Shown here piece by piece: positions 1-8,333 of a DNA stretch of 64,000 bases. The number at the start of each line of letters is the position of its first letter. Position 1 is the first letter of the stretch. The position numbers were made by a program, and so were the translations under genes. Below the pieces are notes generated by a model. The model had not been told where the DNA came from. It did not search any database and saw only the letters and a list, made by a program, of their open reading frames with translations. This DNA is from Polynucleobacter sp. JS-Safj-400b-B2 (lineage in GTDB: Bacteria > Pseudomonadota > Gammaproteobacteria > Burkholderiales > Burkholderiaceae): the NCBI RefSeq assembly GCF_018881975.1, contig NZ_JACVPJ010000003.1, positions 186,001 through 250,000 on the forward strand, given 5' to 3'.

Positions 1-51
1 ACGATCAGCAAGTTGCTCTGGTGGGCAGACTTTAGTTTCGAAGGAGGGTAG
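1..51 (+). other. Possible 3' end of an upstream gene (partial, unassigned)
   Basis: The reading frame from base 1 is open for 16 codons and stops at TAG 49-51; its last residues read KLLWWADFSFEGG. The window edge cuts it and I do not recognise the product. In the same frame a 29-codon ORF starts at ATG 58 and ends at TAA 145-147, and a second frame stays open to 79. None of these is long enough to judge. Bases 52-158 otherwise act as the leader of the glutathione peroxidase gene. Confidence 0.25.
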
Positions 52-158
52 TGGCAAATGGCTCATGACTCAATATTAATGGCAATCTTGCAAGGCGAGC
101 GATATTGGCCAGAATGTCTTAGACTTGGCCTCTACTTAGTGAAATAAAAAGGCGCAAT

Positions 159-728
159 ATGCACCGTTATCTGATGAATTTCCTCTTTGGCTTAGTTATC
201 CTTCTATCGGGACTTCAGCTTGCTCATGCTGCGCCCACTTGCAGCCCTTTGCTCTCCCATACCTTTCCTCGTCTTCAGGACGAGGTGCCGCAAAATCTTT
301 GCCAATATCAAGGCAAAGTCATTCTGGTTGTGAATACAGCGAGTTTTTGCGGCTTTACCAGTCAATATGAAGGTCTTGAGAAGCTATATGCGAAATACAA
401 AGATCAGGGGTTTGTAGTTTTAGGATTCCCCTCCAACGACTTTGGACAACAAGAGCCTGGTAGCAATAAAGAAATTGCCGATTTCTGCAAAAATACTTAC
501 GACGTGAAATTTCCAATGTTTGCTAAAAGCGTTGTTTCAGGTAACAACCCTAATTCCTTATTTAAAATGTTGATTGCTAAAACAGGCACAACTCCAAAAT
601 GGAATTTTTATAAATACCTAATTGATCGCAATGGCAATGTGATTGATTCCTTTGGCAGCATGACTAAACCGAGTAGCAGCAGCATTACCGGCCCAATTGA
701 AAAGCTTTTAGGAGAAAAAGCGCAGTGA
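159..728 (+). CDS. Glutathione peroxidase (exported, Cys type)
   Basis: This is a thiol peroxidase of the GPx family that reduces hydroperoxides. It has 189 aa, with a signal peptide at about residues 1-24 (hydrophobic core, then an AHA-A cleavage site), so it probably works in the periplasm. The peroxidatic site is NTASFCGFTSQY with Cys64 in place of selenocysteine. The catalytic Gln lies in FGQQEPG (about residue 98) and the Trp in KWNF near residue 148. An AAGG ribosome site sits 8 bases before the ATG. The stop overlaps the GTG start of the next gene, so it appears to lead a five-gene operon with cyclopropane fatty acid synthase. That suggests a role in protecting membrane lipids from peroxidation. 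The family is certain; the lipid-peroxide role is inferred from context. Confidence 0.93.
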   Translation: MHRYLMNFLFGLVILLSGLQLAHAAPTCSPLLSHTFPRLQDEVPQNLCQYQGKVILVVNTASFCGFTSQYEGLEKLYAKYKDQGFVVLGFPSNDFGQQEPGSNKEIADFCKNTYDVKFPMFAKSVVSGNNPNSLFKMLIAKTGTTPKWNFYKYLIDRNGNVIDSFGSMTKPSSSSITGPIEKLLGEKAQ

Positions 729-2101
729 GTAAAAAAAGAATTGCCATTATTGGTGCAGGCATCTCTGGATTAGGCTGCGCATATGCCTTAAGACAACATC
801 CTGAATTTGAAATTACATTATATGAAGCCGGCGATCATATAGGTGGTCACAGCAATACAGTAGATTTCAATTACTCCGTAGATGGCAAAGAGCTTGCCCA
901 TGGTGTCGATACTGGATTCCTGGTCTTTAACCGCAAGACTTATCCTCGCCTCGTTCGACTATTAGAAGAAATTCAGGCGCCAATAGCCCCATCAGAAATG
1001 TCTTTTTCTGTCTCCATTGATGCCTCTGGAAAATCTGGATTCAACAAAAAAATTGAATGGGCTGGCAATGACATTAATTCTTTTTTTGGGCAAAGATCCA
1101 ATCTCCTGTCTCCCTCCTTCTGGAGAATGGCTTACGATATCTTGCGCTTTAATCGCTTAGCCACTCAATTAGCGCACGAACAAATTGATGCCGGCCATCA
1201 ATACAAAGAGCCTGATGAAAAAATTGCGGATTTTTTAAAGCGCCATCGCTTTAGCCAAAGCTTTAAAGAGAATTATTTTCTACCGATGATTGGCGCTATC
1301 TGGTCCTGCTCAGTGGAGCAGATGCTAGAGTTTCCTATTCAAACCATGGTGCGCTTTTGCCATAACCATGGTCTTTTACAAATCCAAAATCGTCCCCAAT
1401 GGTTAACTATTCAGGGCGGATCAAGAGAGTATGTAAAAAGAATTGTTGCGGCCCTAACAAAACATCAAATAGCGATTAAGCGTGAGTCTGCCCTGCGCGT
1501 AAATACAAATCACAACGGCGAACAAGTTGAAGTCGTTAGTCAGTCTGGTTTAGCCTACTTTGACGAAGTTATCATGGCTTGTCACAGCGACCAAACGCTA
1601 GATTTAGTTCACGGTATTAACCAGCAAGCCAGAAATATTTTGGCAGCCATCCCATATCAAAAGAATCGTGCAATTTTGCATACCGATATTCGCTTCTTGC
1701 CCGAAGCTAAACGTTGTTGGGCCGCATGGAACTACACGGCCAAATCAGGTGATAGGCCCAATGTAAAACAACATGTCAGCGTTAATTACTTAATAAACCG
1801 CTTACAGCTCTTACCAAGCCATCTTCAAGATACCCAAATTATTGTTAGTCTGAATCCTTCGGAAGAGCCGGATCCAAAACTGGTGCACCAAGAAATTCAT
1901 TATTCCCATCCAGTCTTTGATATGAGTGCGATACAGGCTCAGAAAGAGCTGCCATTAATTCAGGGATCATCGTCAGTTTGGTATTGCGGTGCCTGGACTG
2001 GATTTGGATTTCATGAAGATGGCTTGCGTTCTGGTGAGCTAGTTGCTGAAGCTTTGATTGAAAGCGTTCGTCAACCCATTAAAACCAAACAAGATGTTTA
2101 G
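725..2101 (+). CDS. FAD-dependent amine-oxidase-like oxidoreductase
   Basis: A 458-aa flavoprotein with an N-terminal Rossmann FAD motif (IIGAGISGLG, about residues 8-17) and the acidic residue ending the second strand in YEAGDHIGGHS. The C-terminal FAD motif WYCGAWTGFGFHEDG lies near residue 420. It belongs to the NAD/FAD-binding proteins of the protoporphyrinogen/amine oxidase fold found beside DUF1365 and cyclopropane synthase genes in many proteobacteria. The start is GTG at 725, overlapping the upstream stop as GTGA, which indicates translational coupling. The family substrate is not established; the operon points to modification of unsaturated or cyclopropane acyl chains, or to an oxidative-stress role. 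There is no signal peptide, so it is cytoplasmic. Confidence 0.88.
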   Translation: MSKKRIAIIGAGISGLGCAYALRQHPEFEITLYEAGDHIGGHSNTVDFNYSVDGKELAHGVDTGFLVFNRKTYPRLVRLLEEIQAPIAPSEMSFSVSIDASGKSGFNKKIEWAGNDINSFFGQRSNLLSPSFWRMAYDILRFNRLATQLAHEQIDAGHQYKEPDEKIADFLKRHRFSQSFKENYFLPMIGAIWSCSVEQMLEFPIQTMVRFCHNHGLLQIQNRPQWLTIQGGSREYVKRIVAALTKHQIAIKRESALRVNTNHNGEQVEVVSQSGLAYFDEVIMACHSDQTLDLVHGINQQARNILAAIPYQKNRAILHTDIRFLPEAKRCWAAWNYTAKSGDRPNVKQHVSVNYLINRLQLLPSHLQDTQIIVSLNPSEEPDPKLVHQEIHYSHPVFDMSAIQAQKELPLIQGSSSVWYCGAWTGFGFHEDGLRSGELVAEALIESVRQPIKTKQDV

Positions 2102-2104
2102 TTA

Positions 2105-2890
2105 ATGGTGCAGGCAAAGATTAACTTTGGAGTTGTAAAGCACCAGCGCTTGCGACCGGCTAAGAATGCTTTTGGTTATGGAGTCTTTACTGTCTCTATC
2201 CCCATGCGTACTCGTAATGCCAATCCAAATTTACTTAGTCACTTGGGCTTAAGCGATAACCGTTGGGGTCTTTGCGCATTTTTTGACAAGGATCATGGTC
2301 TGGGTGAGTCCAATAGCCTTGCCTGGATCGAAAAGATTCTTGCCGAAAATCATGTCCAGCATATTGATGGCGAGATTTGGCTACAAACTTTTCCCAGGGT
2401 GTTGGGCTATGTTTTTAATCCAGTGAGCTTTTGGCTCTGTACACGGGCTAATGGCAAAGTACAGGCCGTGTTAGCAGAGGTTAACAATACCTTTGGTGAA
2501 CGCCATTGTTATTTGCTTTACAAAGATTCTGGGGAGGCGCTTCGTTCTGGTGAAACACTCACTAGTAAAAAGGTATTTCACGTTTCACCATTTTGCGATG
2601 TAAGTGGTGACTATCATTTCCGCTTCTTATTCCCACAAGATAGTACTAGCGGCAATAACAGCGTCTGCCGCATAGAGTTACACGAAGATGGGCTGCCCCT
2701 TATCAATACTAGTATTAGCGGCACTAGCCGCCCACTAAGCCAGGCCAATGTCATGCTGGCGCTCATTCGCTACCCTCTAATGAGTTTAGGGGTGATTTTC
2801 CGCATACATTGGCAAGCATTGAAGTTATGGGTAAAAGGTGTACCCTTTCACTCAAAGCCTAAACCACCTGAACTTGAAGTTAGCAGATGA
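2105..2890 (+). CDS. DUF1365 family protein
   Basis: A 261-aa protein matching DUF1365: an N-terminal 'V.H.R..P..N.F.Y' region (KHQRLRPAKNAFGYGVF), a central PRVLGYVFNPVSFWLC block and the EVNNTFGERHCYLL block. DUF1365 proteins almost always lie between an FAD oxidoreductase and a Cfa-type methyltransferase, as here. The biochemical function is unknown. The gene begins 3 bases after the oxidoreductase stop and ends in an ATGA overlap with the next gene. A hydrophobic stretch near residues 215-238 (NVMLALIRYPLMSLGVIF) suggests membrane association. Confidence 0.9.
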   Translation: MVQAKINFGVVKHQRLRPAKNAFGYGVFTVSIPMRTRNANPNLLSHLGLSDNRWGLCAFFDKDHGLGESNSLAWIEKILAENHVQHIDGEIWLQTFPRVLGYVFNPVSFWLCTRANGKVQAVLAEVNNTFGERHCYLLYKDSGEALRSGETLTSKKVFHVSPFCDVSGDYHFRFLFPQDSTSGNNSVCRIELHEDGLPLINTSISGTSRPLSQANVMLALIRYPLMSLGVIFRIHWQALKLWVKGVPFHSKPKPPELEVSR

Positions 2891-4182
2891 ACCGCCCCGG
2901 ACAATCCCTTCTCTCCAAACTCAATTTTTCTCGCCCACAAAGGCGGGATAGAACTATGCCGCAACACCAAATTAAGGCCAAGGCGCTTCTGACCCTCCTG
3001 ACAAAGCTAAGCAGTGGTCATTTAAAACTCACTCTTCCCACTGGAGAAAAGCGCGAGTTTGGTATTCAAAGTGATCAATTGCATGCTGAAATCCACATCC
3101 TGGAGTGGTCAGTATTTAAAGAGATCATGTCGCATGGTGATATTGGTTTTGCTGAAAGCTATATCCAAGGAAAGTGGAATACTCCCGACCTCAAAGTATT
3201 GCTTGAGCTTGCAATACGCAATCGAACTATTTTAGAAAAAGCCATCTATGGCAATTGGTACGGCTCTATCTTTTATCGCCTAAAGCATTGGCTACGGGAT
3301 AACAGTAAAGCAGGAAGTCGCAAGAACATTCATGCGCATTACGATTTAGGAAATGCGTTCTATACCCTCTGGCTTGATCCCACTATGAGCTACTCTAGCG
3401 CTTGGTTTTCAGAGGGCGATAAGCAATCCTTAATGGATGCGCAACGCGCAAAGATTAGACGTATTCTCGAATCACTTCAGACAAAGCCGGGAGATCATGT
3501 TTTAGAAATCGGCTGTGGCTGGGGTGGAGTGATGGAAGAGTCCCTCAGAAATGATAGGGCGATTACTGGTCTAACACTCTCTACAGAACAAAAAGCATTT
3601 GCAGAAAAGCGTCTATTAGCGGTTCAAGCAGAGACTTCTAACCCACCCTCTTTTGAGGTGCGATTACAGGACTACCGCGATTGCCAGGAAAAATTTGATG
3701 GTATTGCTTCTGTTGAAATGTTTGAAGCAGTTGGCGAGAAATATTGGCCAGAATATTTTGAAACTATTGCCCATTGTTTAAAAGCAGGGGGTAAAGCCTG
3801 CATTCAAACGATCGTGATTGCAGAAGATCTATTTGATCGCTATCGTCGCAATACCGACTTCATTCAACAGTACGTCTTTCCTGGGGGCATGTTGCCCTCT
3901 AAAGCGAGCTTTAAGGCAAGTGCAGCCAAAGCAGGATTAAGAATCGAACAAGAATTTGCCTTTGGCCCTGATTATGCAAAGACACTTTGTCTCTGGAGAG
4001 ATAGCTTTAATCAAAAACTCCAAGAGGTACGTCAATTAGGATTCGATGAAGCCTTTATTCGCCTTTGGAACTTCTATCTCATGTATTGTGCTGCCGGCTT
4101 TACAGAGCGCAATATCGATGTAGTGCAATTTACCCTTAGCCATCAACCTTCACAAGCATCCTCTGATGCGCTGAGCGCATGA
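2887..4182 (+). CDS. cfa: Cyclopropane-fatty-acyl-phospholipid synthase family methyltransferase
   Basis: A SAM-dependent enzyme that adds a methylene bridge across double bonds of membrane phospholipid acyl chains. It has 431 aa. Family blocks are HAHYDLGNAFYTLWLDPTMSYSSAWF (about 154-180), the SAM-binding loop VLEIGCGWGG (about 205-214), and EMFEAVGEKYWPEYF (about 277-291) with the Glu that helps coordinate catalytic bicarbonate. The ATG at 2887 overlaps the previous stop as ATGA. A later ATG at 2956 would drop a basic leader of 23 residues and cannot be excluded. It sits in the FAD oxidoreductase-DUF1365-Cfa-SDR cassette. Some cassette members have diverged to other acyl-chain methylations, so the exact product is less certain than the family. 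Confidence 0.92.
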   Translation: MNRPGQSLLSKLNFSRPQRRDRTMPQHQIKAKALLTLLTKLSSGHLKLTLPTGEKREFGIQSDQLHAEIHILEWSVFKEIMSHGDIGFAESYIQGKWNTPDLKVLLELAIRNRTILEKAIYGNWYGSIFYRLKHWLRDNSKAGSRKNIHAHYDLGNAFYTLWLDPTMSYSSAWFSEGDKQSLMDAQRAKIRRILESLQTKPGDHVLEIGCGWGGVMEESLRNDRAITGLTLSTEQKAFAEKRLLAVQAETSNPPSFEVRLQDYRDCQEKFDGIASVEMFEAVGEKYWPEYFETIAHCLKAGGKACIQTIVIAEDLFDRYRRNTDFIQQYVFPGGMLPSKASFKASAAKAGLRIEQEFAFGPDYAKTLCLWRDSFNQKLQEVRQLGFDEAFIRLWNFYLMYCAAGFTERNIDVVQFTLSHQPSQASSDALSA

Positions 4183-4955
4183 AACAACAAGGTATCGAAC
4201 ACTTCTCAGGAAAAAGAGTCTGGGTCATTGGTGCCTCTAGTGGTATAGGTGAGGCTTGTGCAAAGGCACTCTTAAACAAAGGTGCAAAGGTAGCACTTTC
4301 TAGCCGAAGAGCTGAACGATTAAATCAAATTGCCCTGAATGGAGATAGTGGGCAGACTTTAGTTATTCCACTGGACGTTACTGCTGATGAACAACTCCAA
4401 GATGGCTACAAAACTATTTTGAGCGCCTGGGGTGGAATCGATCTTCTTCTTTTTGTATCAGGCATGTATGTGCCTCTTCGCGCAGATAATTTCGATATCA
4501 AGGTTGCAGAAAAAACGATTGATGCAAATCTTTTGGGACCCATGAGAGCGGTTGCATTAGTGATGCCAGAGATGTTGAAGGCTCGCTCAGGGCACATCGC
4601 CATTGTTGGAAGCGTGGCAGGTTACAGCGGCCTTCCAAAAGCCTTGGCATATGGCCCAAGCAAGGCTGCCATCATCAATTTTTGTGAGAATTTATATTAC
4701 GACTTACTCCCCACAGGAGTTTGCGTACATATGATCTCTCCAGGATTTGTGGCCACTGAGGCTACCGCTCAAAATGATTTTGAAATGCCAGCTCTTATTA
4801 GCGCAGAACAAGCAGCTGATGAGATATTAATGGGTATTCAGAAGGGAGAATTTGATATTCACTTCCCTAAGCGATTCTCAAGATTCTTAAAGTTCCTCAG
4901 AATCTTGCCTTACCCAATTTACTTTTGGATTGTGCGCCGCTTCGTCAAAATTTGA
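4179..4955 (+). CDS. SDR family NAD(P)-dependent oxidoreductase
   Basis: A 258-aa classical short-chain dehydrogenase: cofactor loop WVIGASSGIGEACAKAL near residues 14-30, an SRRAER segment suggesting NADPH preference, and the catalytic Ser and YGPSK (Tyr-x-x-x-Lys) in the GSVAGYSG...AYGPSKAA region near residues 145-165. The C terminus is basic and hydrophobic (FLRILPYPIYFWIVRRF), which suggests a membrane-bound tail. It is the last gene of the operon and overlaps cfa as ATGA. The substrate is unknown; context points to a lipid carbonyl or alcohol. Confidence 0.88.
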   Translation: MKQQGIEHFSGKRVWVIGASSGIGEACAKALLNKGAKVALSSRRAERLNQIALNGDSGQTLVIPLDVTADEQLQDGYKTILSAWGGIDLLLFVSGMYVPLRADNFDIKVAEKTIDANLLGPMRAVALVMPEMLKARSGHIAIVGSVAGYSGLPKALAYGPSKAAIINFCENLYYDLLPTGVCVHMISPGFVATEATAQNDFEMPALISAEQAADEILMGIQKGEFDIHFPKRFSRFLKFLRILPYPIYFWIVRRFVKI

Positions 4956-4962
4956 GCGGCGC
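4934..4962 (+). terminator. Hairpin at the end of the cfa operon
   Basis: A perfect 7-bp GC-rich inverted repeat, GCGCCGC (4934-4940) and GCGGCGC (4956-4962), with a 15-base loop. It spans the SDR stop codon and lies between two convergent genes. No T-run follows, so termination is a guess; it could also protect the transcript 3' end. Confidence 0.35.
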
Positions 4963-4985
4963 TATAGCAATAGCTTCGGATGAAT

Positions 4986-5633
4986 TTATTGCTTGTACTT
5001 ATCTTTACGAATTTTCTCTTCCAAGTAATCCATTACAGCGATTGCTTTAGCTTTAGATCCAGCGATAGATGGTGATGTTACGTATTTGCCTTGCATCACA
5101 ATTGTCGGTACCCCATCTATGCGATAAGCTTCTGTCAATTGCTTAGCAGCACGTGCTTTAGAAACAACTGCAAAAGAACGATAACTTGCCAAAAAGGTAT
5201 TGCGATCAATGCCTTGGGATGCAACCCAATCAGCGATTTCCGACTCCGTTAGAAAGCGCTTATTTTCTTTATGCATTGCATACATCACCTTTTCGTTCAG
5301 AGCATCAGCCTTACCCATGGACTCAAGCGCGTAATACATCTGGCTGTGTGGCAGGAAGTCATCGCGGAAGGCTACTGGAACTCTTTTGAAGACGACATCT
5401 TTAGGTTGACGTTTTACCCAGGCGCTGAGCTCAGGCTCAAAGTCGTAGCAATGAGGGCAGCCATACCAAAAGAATTCAATAACCTCTACTTTTCCTTTAG
5501 TTTCTACCGGTTGTGCAATTGGCAAAATACGGTAATCAAAACCTTCTTCAATTTTTTGACCTTGAGCACTAGCAAAGCCACTTAATGAAAGAAGTGCAAA
5601 TAATGTAATGAATCTTTTGCTTAATGAAATCAT
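4986..5633 (-). CDS. dsbA: Thiol:disulfide interchange protein DsbA
   Basis: A periplasmic thioredoxin-fold oxidase that puts disulfides into exported proteins. It has 215 aa, with a signal peptide at about 1-23 (cleavage near ASA-Q) and the active site FFWYGCPHC with Cys59-Pro-His-Cys62, the classical DsbA dipeptide. The cis-Pro loop is in GVPTIVM near residue 180, and the inserted helical domain lies between. The start overlaps the SPOR gene stop by 4 bases (ATGA), and it follows argS and the SPOR gene in one operon. Confidence 0.96.
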   Translation of the reverse strand: MISLSKRFITLFALLSLSGFASAQGQKIEEGFDYRILPIAQPVETKGKVEVIEFFWYGCPHCYDFEPELSAWVKRQPKDVVFKRVPVAFRDDFLPHSQMYYALESMGKADALNEKVMYAMHKENKRFLTESEIADWVASQGIDRNTFLASYRSFAVVSKARAAKQLTEAYRIDGVPTIVMQGKYVTSPSIAGSKAKAIAVMDYLEEKIRKDKYKQ

Positions 5634-6214
5634 GATTTACTGGATTTAATCAAAGTTGGTTTAATTCCTATACCACTCAATTTATCACGCACTGAGTTGC
5701 TCTCATCAACACTGTTATATGGACCTACACGAACCCGCCAAAGGGTATTGCCATCGCTGGTAACTTCACTTAACTGAGCCTGTATTCCCTGGATAGCCAA
5801 ATTGGCTTTTTGGGCATCCGCATCAGCGCGCTTTGTAAATGCACCCACTTGCAAGAAATAGATAGCGTCTGATTTGGCTGCAGGGGATACATCTGTTGGC
5901 TTATCGGCAGTTTTCTTGCCATTAACTAAATCACCAATTGGGTCTGCTGAAGCAGGTGCAGGTAATTTACCCTGAAGCGGTTTATTAAGATCAACCGGTT
6001 CAGCTGGTGCAGTTACTTCACCCTCAGCAGGCGTAGCAGAGGGCTTAATAGTCAACGGCAAACTAGGGGCACGCATCCCCGGTCTTTCTTGCGGGGTATT
6101 TTTGGAAAGATAAAAGGCGATAACAAAGGCGATGCCGAGGCCCGCACCTAAACCCAAAATAAAGCCGAGGATAGTGCCGCCGTATTGGGAATTTTGCTGA
6201 TTCGGTGTTTTCAT
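5630..6214 (-). CDS. SPOR domain-containing membrane protein
   Basis: About 194 aa: a single N-terminal transmembrane helix (residues about 14-36, glycine-rich), a Pro/Ala-rich periplasmic linker, and a C-terminal SPOR domain (about 118-192, beginning YFLQVGAFTKRADAD and containing LWRVRVGPY). SPOR domains bind denuded septal glycan strands, so it probably acts at the division site. Two ATGs in tandem (6217 and 6214) follow a GAGGAA site; 6214 gives the better spacing. It lies between argS and dsbA. Confidence 0.9.
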   Translation of the reverse strand: MKTPNQQNSQYGGTILGFILGLGAGLGIAFVIAFYLSKNTPQERPGMRAPSLPLTIKPSATPAEGEVTAPAEPVDLNKPLQGKLPAPASADPIGDLVNGKKTADKPTDVSPAAKSDAIYFLQVGAFTKRADADAQKANLAIQGIQAQLSEVTSDGNTLWRVRVGPYNSVDESNSVRDKLSGIGIKPTLIKSSKS

Positions 6215-6252
6215 CATTTCCTCATATTACATCTTCACTTCATGCCTAGCTA

Positions 6253-7980
6253 TTACATCTTAAAAGGCGCTGATACCCCGAGTACTTTTAAGCCATTTTG
6301 CAGAACCTGGCGTGTTGCCAACAGCAATGCAAGGCGTGCTTGCTTCAAATGTTGATCGTCAACTAATACGCGATCTGCGTTATAGAAGGTATGGAAATCG
6401 CCCGCTAAATCACGCAGATAAAAAGCCAATGCATGCGGCGCCAATTCTTCAGCGGCAGCCGTAAGCACCTCTGGATATTCTGCTAAGCGACGCAACAGAT
6501 GATCGGATGCCTTACTTTGGAGAAGCGATAGGTCTGCTTTAGCCAATTCCGATGCTTGACCACCCCACTGCTGCAGAATTGAGCTAATACGCGCATGCGC
6601 ATATTGAACATAGAACACTGGGTTCTCATCGTTTTGCTGCAAAGCCAAGTCAATATCAAAAACAAACTCAGTATCTGCTTTACGTGAGATCAAGAAAAAT
6701 CGCACAGCATCACGCCCGCGCTGCAAAGCAAACTCTCTTTCTTCGGCAGTCATCTCTGAAGTAACACCACCAGACCACTCAACTAAATCACGCACGGTTA
6801 CATATGAACCAGCACGTTTAGAAATTTTTACTTCTTCACCATGACGCATCACAGTAACCATCTTATGCAAAACATATTCTGGATACATTTTAGGAATATC
6901 CCAACCACGCTTCTGTGCTACGCCCTGCAAGCCTGAACGAACTCGGGCAATCGTGCCATGGTGATCACTGCCTTGTACGTTAATGACTTTCTGAAAGCCA
7001 CGCTTCCACTTGCTGGTGTGGTAGGCAACGTCAGGCACGAAGTAGGTGAAGCTACCATCCGACTTACGCATGACGCGGTCTTTGTCGTCACCATCATCCG
7101 TACTCTTCAACCATAGAGCACCTTCGGATTCATAGGTCTTACCGATGCTTTGTAAATCACTAACAATTTGTGCAACGCTACCATCGGTATACAAAGAAGA
7201 CTCTAAGTAATAGCAATCGAATTTAACGCCAAAGGTCTTTAAATCAATATCTTGTTCATTGCGCAAATAGGCAACTGCAAATTGACGAATGGCTTCAATG
7301 TCATCTTTAAATTCTGGAGATGCTTTAAATGCTGCAGCAATCTCCCCAATATATTCACCGTTATAGGCTTGCTCAGGCCACTTGGCATCGCCAGGCTTTA
7401 ATCCCGCTAAGCGGGCTTGAACAGATAAAGCCAAATTAGCAATTTGTACACCAGCATCGTTATAGTAAAACTCACGATGCACCTGAATACCCTGCGTTGC
7501 CAGTAAATTCGCTAATGCGTCACCTAGTGCAGCCTGTCTACCGTGACCAACGTGCAGCGGGCCGGTCGGATTAGCCGATACAAATTCAATCATCGCGCTT
7601 GTGGGCGAGCCATCGCTTGGGGCAGTCTCTCCAAAATGAGGGCCTGCAGAAAGTATTTCTTCTACTACAGCAGTCTTAGCTGCATTACTGAGGCGAAAAT
7701 TAATAAAGCCGGGGCCAGCGATTTCACAGGATGCAATAAGCTGACTGAAGCCTGCTTGCTGCTGCAAGCGCTCCACCAGAGCTTGCGCCAGCTCGCGTGG
7801 ATTGAGCTTCCAGGCCTTGGAGAGCTGGAGTGCAATGTTACAGGCGACATCCCCGTGATCAACAGCCTTGGGGCGCTCTAGGCGTGGGGTAGGCGCCTCT
7901 CCTAGGCCACGCTCCTGTGCCAAGCCAGCAAGCGCAGCGCTCAGCATTTCAATTAAACGATTTTTATTGGTAGACAACAT
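6253..7980 (-). CDS. argS: Arginine--tRNA ligase
   Basis: A class I aminoacyl-tRNA synthetase of 575 aa, normal for the family. The HIGH motif appears as HVGHG in [15 protein letters not shown] near residue 143. The KMSKS equivalent is [12 protein letters not shown] near residue 388, followed by the [10 protein letters not shown] block. The N-terminal Add1 domain and the C-terminal DALR anticodon-binding helix ([13 protein letters not shown], ending [17 protein letters not shown]) are complete. It is the first gene of the argS-SPOR-dsbA operon and is divergent from the DUF1840 gene, 35 bp away. Confidence 0.98.
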   Translation of the reverse strand: MLSTNKNRLIEMLSAALAGLAQERGLGEAPTPRLERPKAVDHGDVACNIALQLSKAWKLNPRELAQALVERLQQQAGFSQLIASCEIAGPGFINFRLSNAAKTAVVEEILSAGPHFGETAPSDGSPTSAMIEFVSANPTGPLHVGHGRQAALGDALANLLATQGIQVHREFYYNDAGVQIANLALSVQARLAGLKPGDAKWPEQAYNGEYIGEIAAAFKASPEFKDDIEAIRQFAVAYLRNEQDIDLKTFGVKFDCYYLESSLYTDGSVAQIVSDLQSIGKTYESEGALWLKSTDDGDDKDRVMRKSDGSFTYFVPDVAYHTSKWKRGFQKVINVQGSDHHGTIARVRSGLQGVAQKRGWDIPKMYPEYVLHKMVTVMRHGEEVKISKRAGSYVTVRDLVEWSGGVTSEMTAEEREFALQRGRDAVRFFLISRKADTEFVFDIDLALQQNDENPVFYVQYAHARISSILQQWGGQASELAKADLSLLQSKASDHLLRRLAEYPEVLTAAAEELAPHALAFYLRDLAGDFHTFYNADRVLVDDQHLKQARLALLLATRQVLQNGLKVLGVSAPFKM

Positions 7981-8015
7981 AGATAAGTGAGTTTATCAGG
8001 TGGTAAGCTATCGAA

Positions 8016-8333
8016 ATGATCTATCAATTTCGCTCAAAGGCTGGTCCAGATGTCATCATGCTGGCGGATCTGACTAAACGAATTTTTGATATTTTAGGGC
8101 GTACTCTAGAACCTCGCGGCATCCTGACTGTGGAGCAACTTCCAGCCCTGATTACCGCACTGGAAACCGCCATCCTAAAAGATCTCGAGGAAAGGGCTAA
8201 GGCAAATGATGAAGCCGAGAATGGCGCTGAGAAGCCCAAGCTAGCCGATCGTCTTGGACAGCGAGCCTACCCATTCCTAGAGCTGATGAAGCAGGCTAAA
8301 GCGAAAGACGAACCCGTTATGTGGGGCGTTTAA
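8016..8333 (+). CDS. DUF1840 family protein
   Basis: A 105-aa soluble protein starting [16 protein letters not shown] and containing [15 protein letters not shown] and [11 protein letters not shown] blocks, characteristic of DUF1840, a family common in beta-proteobacteria with no known function. It is rich in charged residues in the middle (about 55-75). It is divergent from argS and converges on metH; its stop overlaps the last four bases of metH. Confidence 0.85.
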   Translation: MIYQFRSKAGPDVIMLADLTKRIFDILGRTLEPRGILTVEQLPALITALETAILKDLEERAKANDEAENGAEKPKLADRLGQRAYPFLELMKQAKAKDEPVMWGV

